Origin: TMED108 sp036166415
GTDB taxonomy: Bacteria > Fidelibacterota > Marinisomatia > Marinisomatales > TCS55
DNA: 14,344 nt
Direction: 5' to 3'
Assembly (NCBI GenBank): GCA_036166415.1
Contig: JAYZHP010000014.1
Span: 1 to 14,344, forward strand
The notes under the pieces are model-generated. The model was not told the origin of the DNA. It made no database searches and saw nothing but the letters and a program-made list of their open reading frames with translations. Every line of letters begins with the position of its first letter. The stretch's first letter is position 1. The position numbers and the translations under genes are program-made. Shown one piece after another: positions 12,772 to 14,344 of the stretch.

Positions 12772-13485
12772 TAAGGCCTCTTGAGGTTGATTGCGATTAA
12801 CTACTAGCCACATGGGAAAGTAAATTAGCAACATAAACATTATACCCGCTAATTGAAAAGTGAATAAATAAAATGGCCATTCACCAATAAGAAAAGGGCT
12901 ATCACCGCTTGGTTTTTCACAAATAAACCAATAATTCGCTCCATTACCAATAAGCTTATTAATGATTCCAACAATAAAAATAGCACCATTAGTAACCAAA
13001 ATGGTATTGAATAGCGAATTCTTTCGGCAGCGCATATTATCTACAAATATCAACCAAAATACATTCAAAATAATAATACCATGAGAAAGAAAACTCCAGA
13101 AGGTTGAAATATAGCCAAAATGAAACCTCGTAGGATCCGGTGTCAAGATAGCCTGCAAGGCTCCAGCTAACCCCCAAAAGAAAGAAAGTTCAAAAGCTGT
13201 CTGATTTTTAGTATATAATGCATAACATGATATAAATAGGCTAAATCCACACATATGTAATGATAAGTCTTGTGCTATATCAAAACTTCCTAATTGTATT
13301 TTGTAAAAATAATGTAGTAATTCCTGAAGCAAAGTGACTGAAATTAAAATTAATACGATATTCCATTGCTGGTCTCTGGTTAATAATTTTTTACCTAATA
13401 ACGGTAATAATATCCATATAGCAATTAATGCAAAAAGGTAGATATTGTGCTCAGAACCAAAAGTGCTAAAAGAATAATCTTTCAT
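12763..13485 (-). CDS. TMEM164/YwaF-like integral membrane protein (TIGR02206 type), copy A
   Basis: The product has 240 residues with about seven hydrophobic segments: near 15-32, 42-58, 76-92, 100-114, 126-148, 158-178 and 204-230. Family hallmarks are visible: a QELLHYFY-type helix (54-61), LSLHMCG with H77-x-C79, GLAGALQAILTPD (105-117), WSFLSHGIIIL (S134-H135-G136), a basic loop RCRKNS, INKLIG and NYWFICEKP (174-192), and GEWPFYL (201-207). These match the bacterial YwaF/TP0381 family related to human TMEM164. TMEM164 is reported as an acyltransferase that edits ether phospholipids, using a Cys and a His; the H-x-C and SH positions here are candidate equivalents, which I infer and have not aligned. 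Its ATG overlaps the TGA of the upstream copy B by four bases (ATGA), indicating translational coupling. The two are paralogues from a tandem duplication. Confidence 0.87.
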   Translation of the reverse strand: MKDYSFSTFGSEHNIYLFALIAIWILLPLLGKKLLTRDQQWNIVLILISVTLLQELLHYFYKIQLGSFDIAQDLSLHMCGFSLFISCYALYTKNQTAFELSFFWGLAGALQAILTPDPTRFHFGYISTFWSFLSHGIIILNVFWLIFVDNMRCRKNSLFNTILVTNGAIFIVGIINKLIGNGANYWFICEKPSGDSPFLIGEWPFYLFTFQLAGIMFMLLIYFPMWLVVNRNQPQEALND

Positions 13486-14186
13486 TTTGAATCTGTTTTA
13501 AGAATTAAAAAGGGTGTATAGGCTAAACACATTAGGACAAGACCAATAATGCTAATATTAATTATATACCATGGCCATTCACCAAATACCAATGGATTTG
13601 ATACTTCTGGAGGTTCCATCAAAAACATATAATTTCCACCAGTAATCCAGCAAATTAATCCAACGGGCAAAACCATGATCCATAAAAAGCTATACACCTT
13701 TAAAACAGAATATTTTCTGGGTCGCATTCCATCAATGAAAATACCCCACAGAGCAAATACTACTATTAGAGCATGGGAAACAAAAAATGCGATATAATCA
13801 ATTACGTTAAGCATTTTAAACTCTGGAGTTAATATTGTAATGAAGGCTGCTCCCGTTCCTAATAGGTATGTAACCTCAAACAAGAATTGTTTTTTAGTCC
13901 ATATAGAGACCAAGCCTATATAGAAAACATAATTACATATATGAAAAGGTAAATCTTCAACCCAATTGAGGTCTCGCATAACGATACGATTACTGTAATC
14001 GATAATTTCCTGTAAGACACCTATCGTAAATATACCAACCATCGCAATGTACTGATGTTCTTTTGATAATTTTTGACCAAAGAAAGGAATAAGGATAAAA
14101 CATATTAAACAAATGGCTATTGTTAATAGATGGGTTTGGTCAAACTGACTTCCTTGATTATAAAGAAATAGTGCTAAGGGTATCAT
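13482..14186 (-). CDS. TMEM164/YwaF-like integral membrane protein (TIGR02206 type), copy B
   Basis: The product has 234 residues with about seven hydrophobic segments (near 18-36, 46-60, 80-96, 103-120, 130-151, 160-180 and 205-228). It has the same hallmarks in the same order as its neighbour: QEIIDYSN (59-66), LPFHICN with H82-x-C84, a GTGAAFITILTPE helix (110-122), FFVSHALIV (S137-H138), GMRPRKYS (153-160), the GGNYMFLMEPP stretch (183-193) and GEWPWYI (202-208). RPRKYS, GGNYMFL and GEWPWY fit the general TIGR02206 consensus better than copy A does, so B may be the more ancestral copy. It starts at ATG 14186-14184, one base after the TAA of the upstream M20 gene (TAAaATG), with no Shine-Dalgarno; reinitiation or coupling is likely. 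A lipid-related membrane activity is possible from the TMEM164 link, but the bacterial function is not established to my knowledge. Confidence 0.87.
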   Translation of the reverse strand: MIPLALFLYNQGSQFDQTHLLTIAICLICFILIPFFGQKLSKEHQYIAMVGIFTIGVLQEIIDYSNRIVMRDLNWVEDLPFHICNYVFYIGLVSIWTKKQFLFEVTYLLGTGAAFITILTPEFKMLNVIDYIAFFVSHALIVVFALWGIFIDGMRPRKYSVLKVYSFLWIMVLPVGLICWITGGNYMFLMEPPEVSNPLVFGEWPWYIINISIIGLVLMCLAYTPFLILKTDSK

Positions 14187-14187
14187 T

Positions 14188-14344
14188 TTAGCGTGTTAAT
14201 CGATAAATAAAAATTGTAGCACGAGTAGAAGTTTTAGGAAAGCTGGATAAATCTAACCATTCTTCCGATGAGTGGGAGCCATGACCATCGGGACCCATGC
14301 CTGCAAGTGCAGCATTTACATGCGGCGCTACGAAAGATATATCT
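14188..14344 (-). CDS. M20 family metallopeptidase, C-terminal end only (5' part outside window)
   Basis: The minus strand is open from the window edge to TAA at 14190-14188, giving the last 51 residues of a protein. The segment GMGPDGHGSHSSEEWLDL carries the C-terminal metal-binding His of M20 peptidases (GSHSSEEW, equivalent to GAHAIDEW in the complete M20 protein at 9243-10376). It is followed by LSSFPKTSTRATIFIYRLTR, a typical closing helix in glutamate-carboxypeptidase-like members. The start of the fragment, APHVNAALAGMG, fits the strand before that His. The gene ends one base before the ATG of the TMEM164-like copy B and is probably part of the same operon. The N-terminal catalytic half is not visible, so activity cannot be judged. 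Confidence 0.85.
   Translation of the reverse strand, partial: DISFVAPHVNAALAGMGPDGHGSHSSEEWLDLSSFPKTSTRATIFIYRLTR

Overview
The window is AT-rich, and every gene I can support lies on the minus strand, so transcription runs from 14344 towards 1. Gene content and style suggest a bacterium of the Fibrobacteres-Chlorobi-Bacteroidetes (FCB) group or a relative, possibly a marine Marinimicrobia-type lineage. The reasons are low G+C, compact gene spacing, Shine-Dalgarno motifs missing at almost every start, a giant secreted multi-Ig protein, and secreted serine hydrolase and M20 peptidase genes of the kind common there. This placement is inference: no rRNA or other phylogenetic marker is present.

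In transcription order, 14344-9243 is a tight run of six genes that looks like one operon starting upstream of the window. They are the C-terminal end of an M20 metallopeptidase (cut by the window edge), two tandem TMEM164/YwaF-type (TIGR02206-like) membrane proteins, a CNNM/DUF21 plus CBS-pair membrane protein, a secreted serine hydrolase of the beta-lactamase/esterase (S12) family, and a complete M20 deacylase/peptidase. Junctions are -4, 1, 15, 22 and 24 bp. The enzymes suggest peptide, amide or ester hydrolysis combined with membrane-lipid or ion-homeostasis functions, but no single pathway is provable from sequence.

After a 75-bp gap, 9167-681 encodes one 2828-residue exported protein. 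It has a signal peptide, an N-terminal region with YD/RHS-like motifs, 24 tandem Ig-like modules of about 105 residues, and a small beta-rich C-terminal domain. The modules keep three acidic positions and show a two-module super-repeat, recording growth by duplication. It is probably a cell-surface or periplasmic stalk or adhesin-like protein.

After an 84-bp gap, 596-1 is the start of an acidic protein (C-terminus outside the window). Its short basic N-terminal domain is followed by a tail encoded by an uninterrupted 18-bp tandem repeat (hexapeptides PAKEEA, PKEEEA, PAEEEA). The N-terminal domain faintly resembles the Bacteroidetes DUF4295 (ribosomal bL38) family. It is the only gene here with a strong Shine-Dalgarno.

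I saw no tRNA, rRNA, CRISPR array, insertion sequence or convincing intrinsic terminator, and no gene-free stretch exceeds 300 bases.
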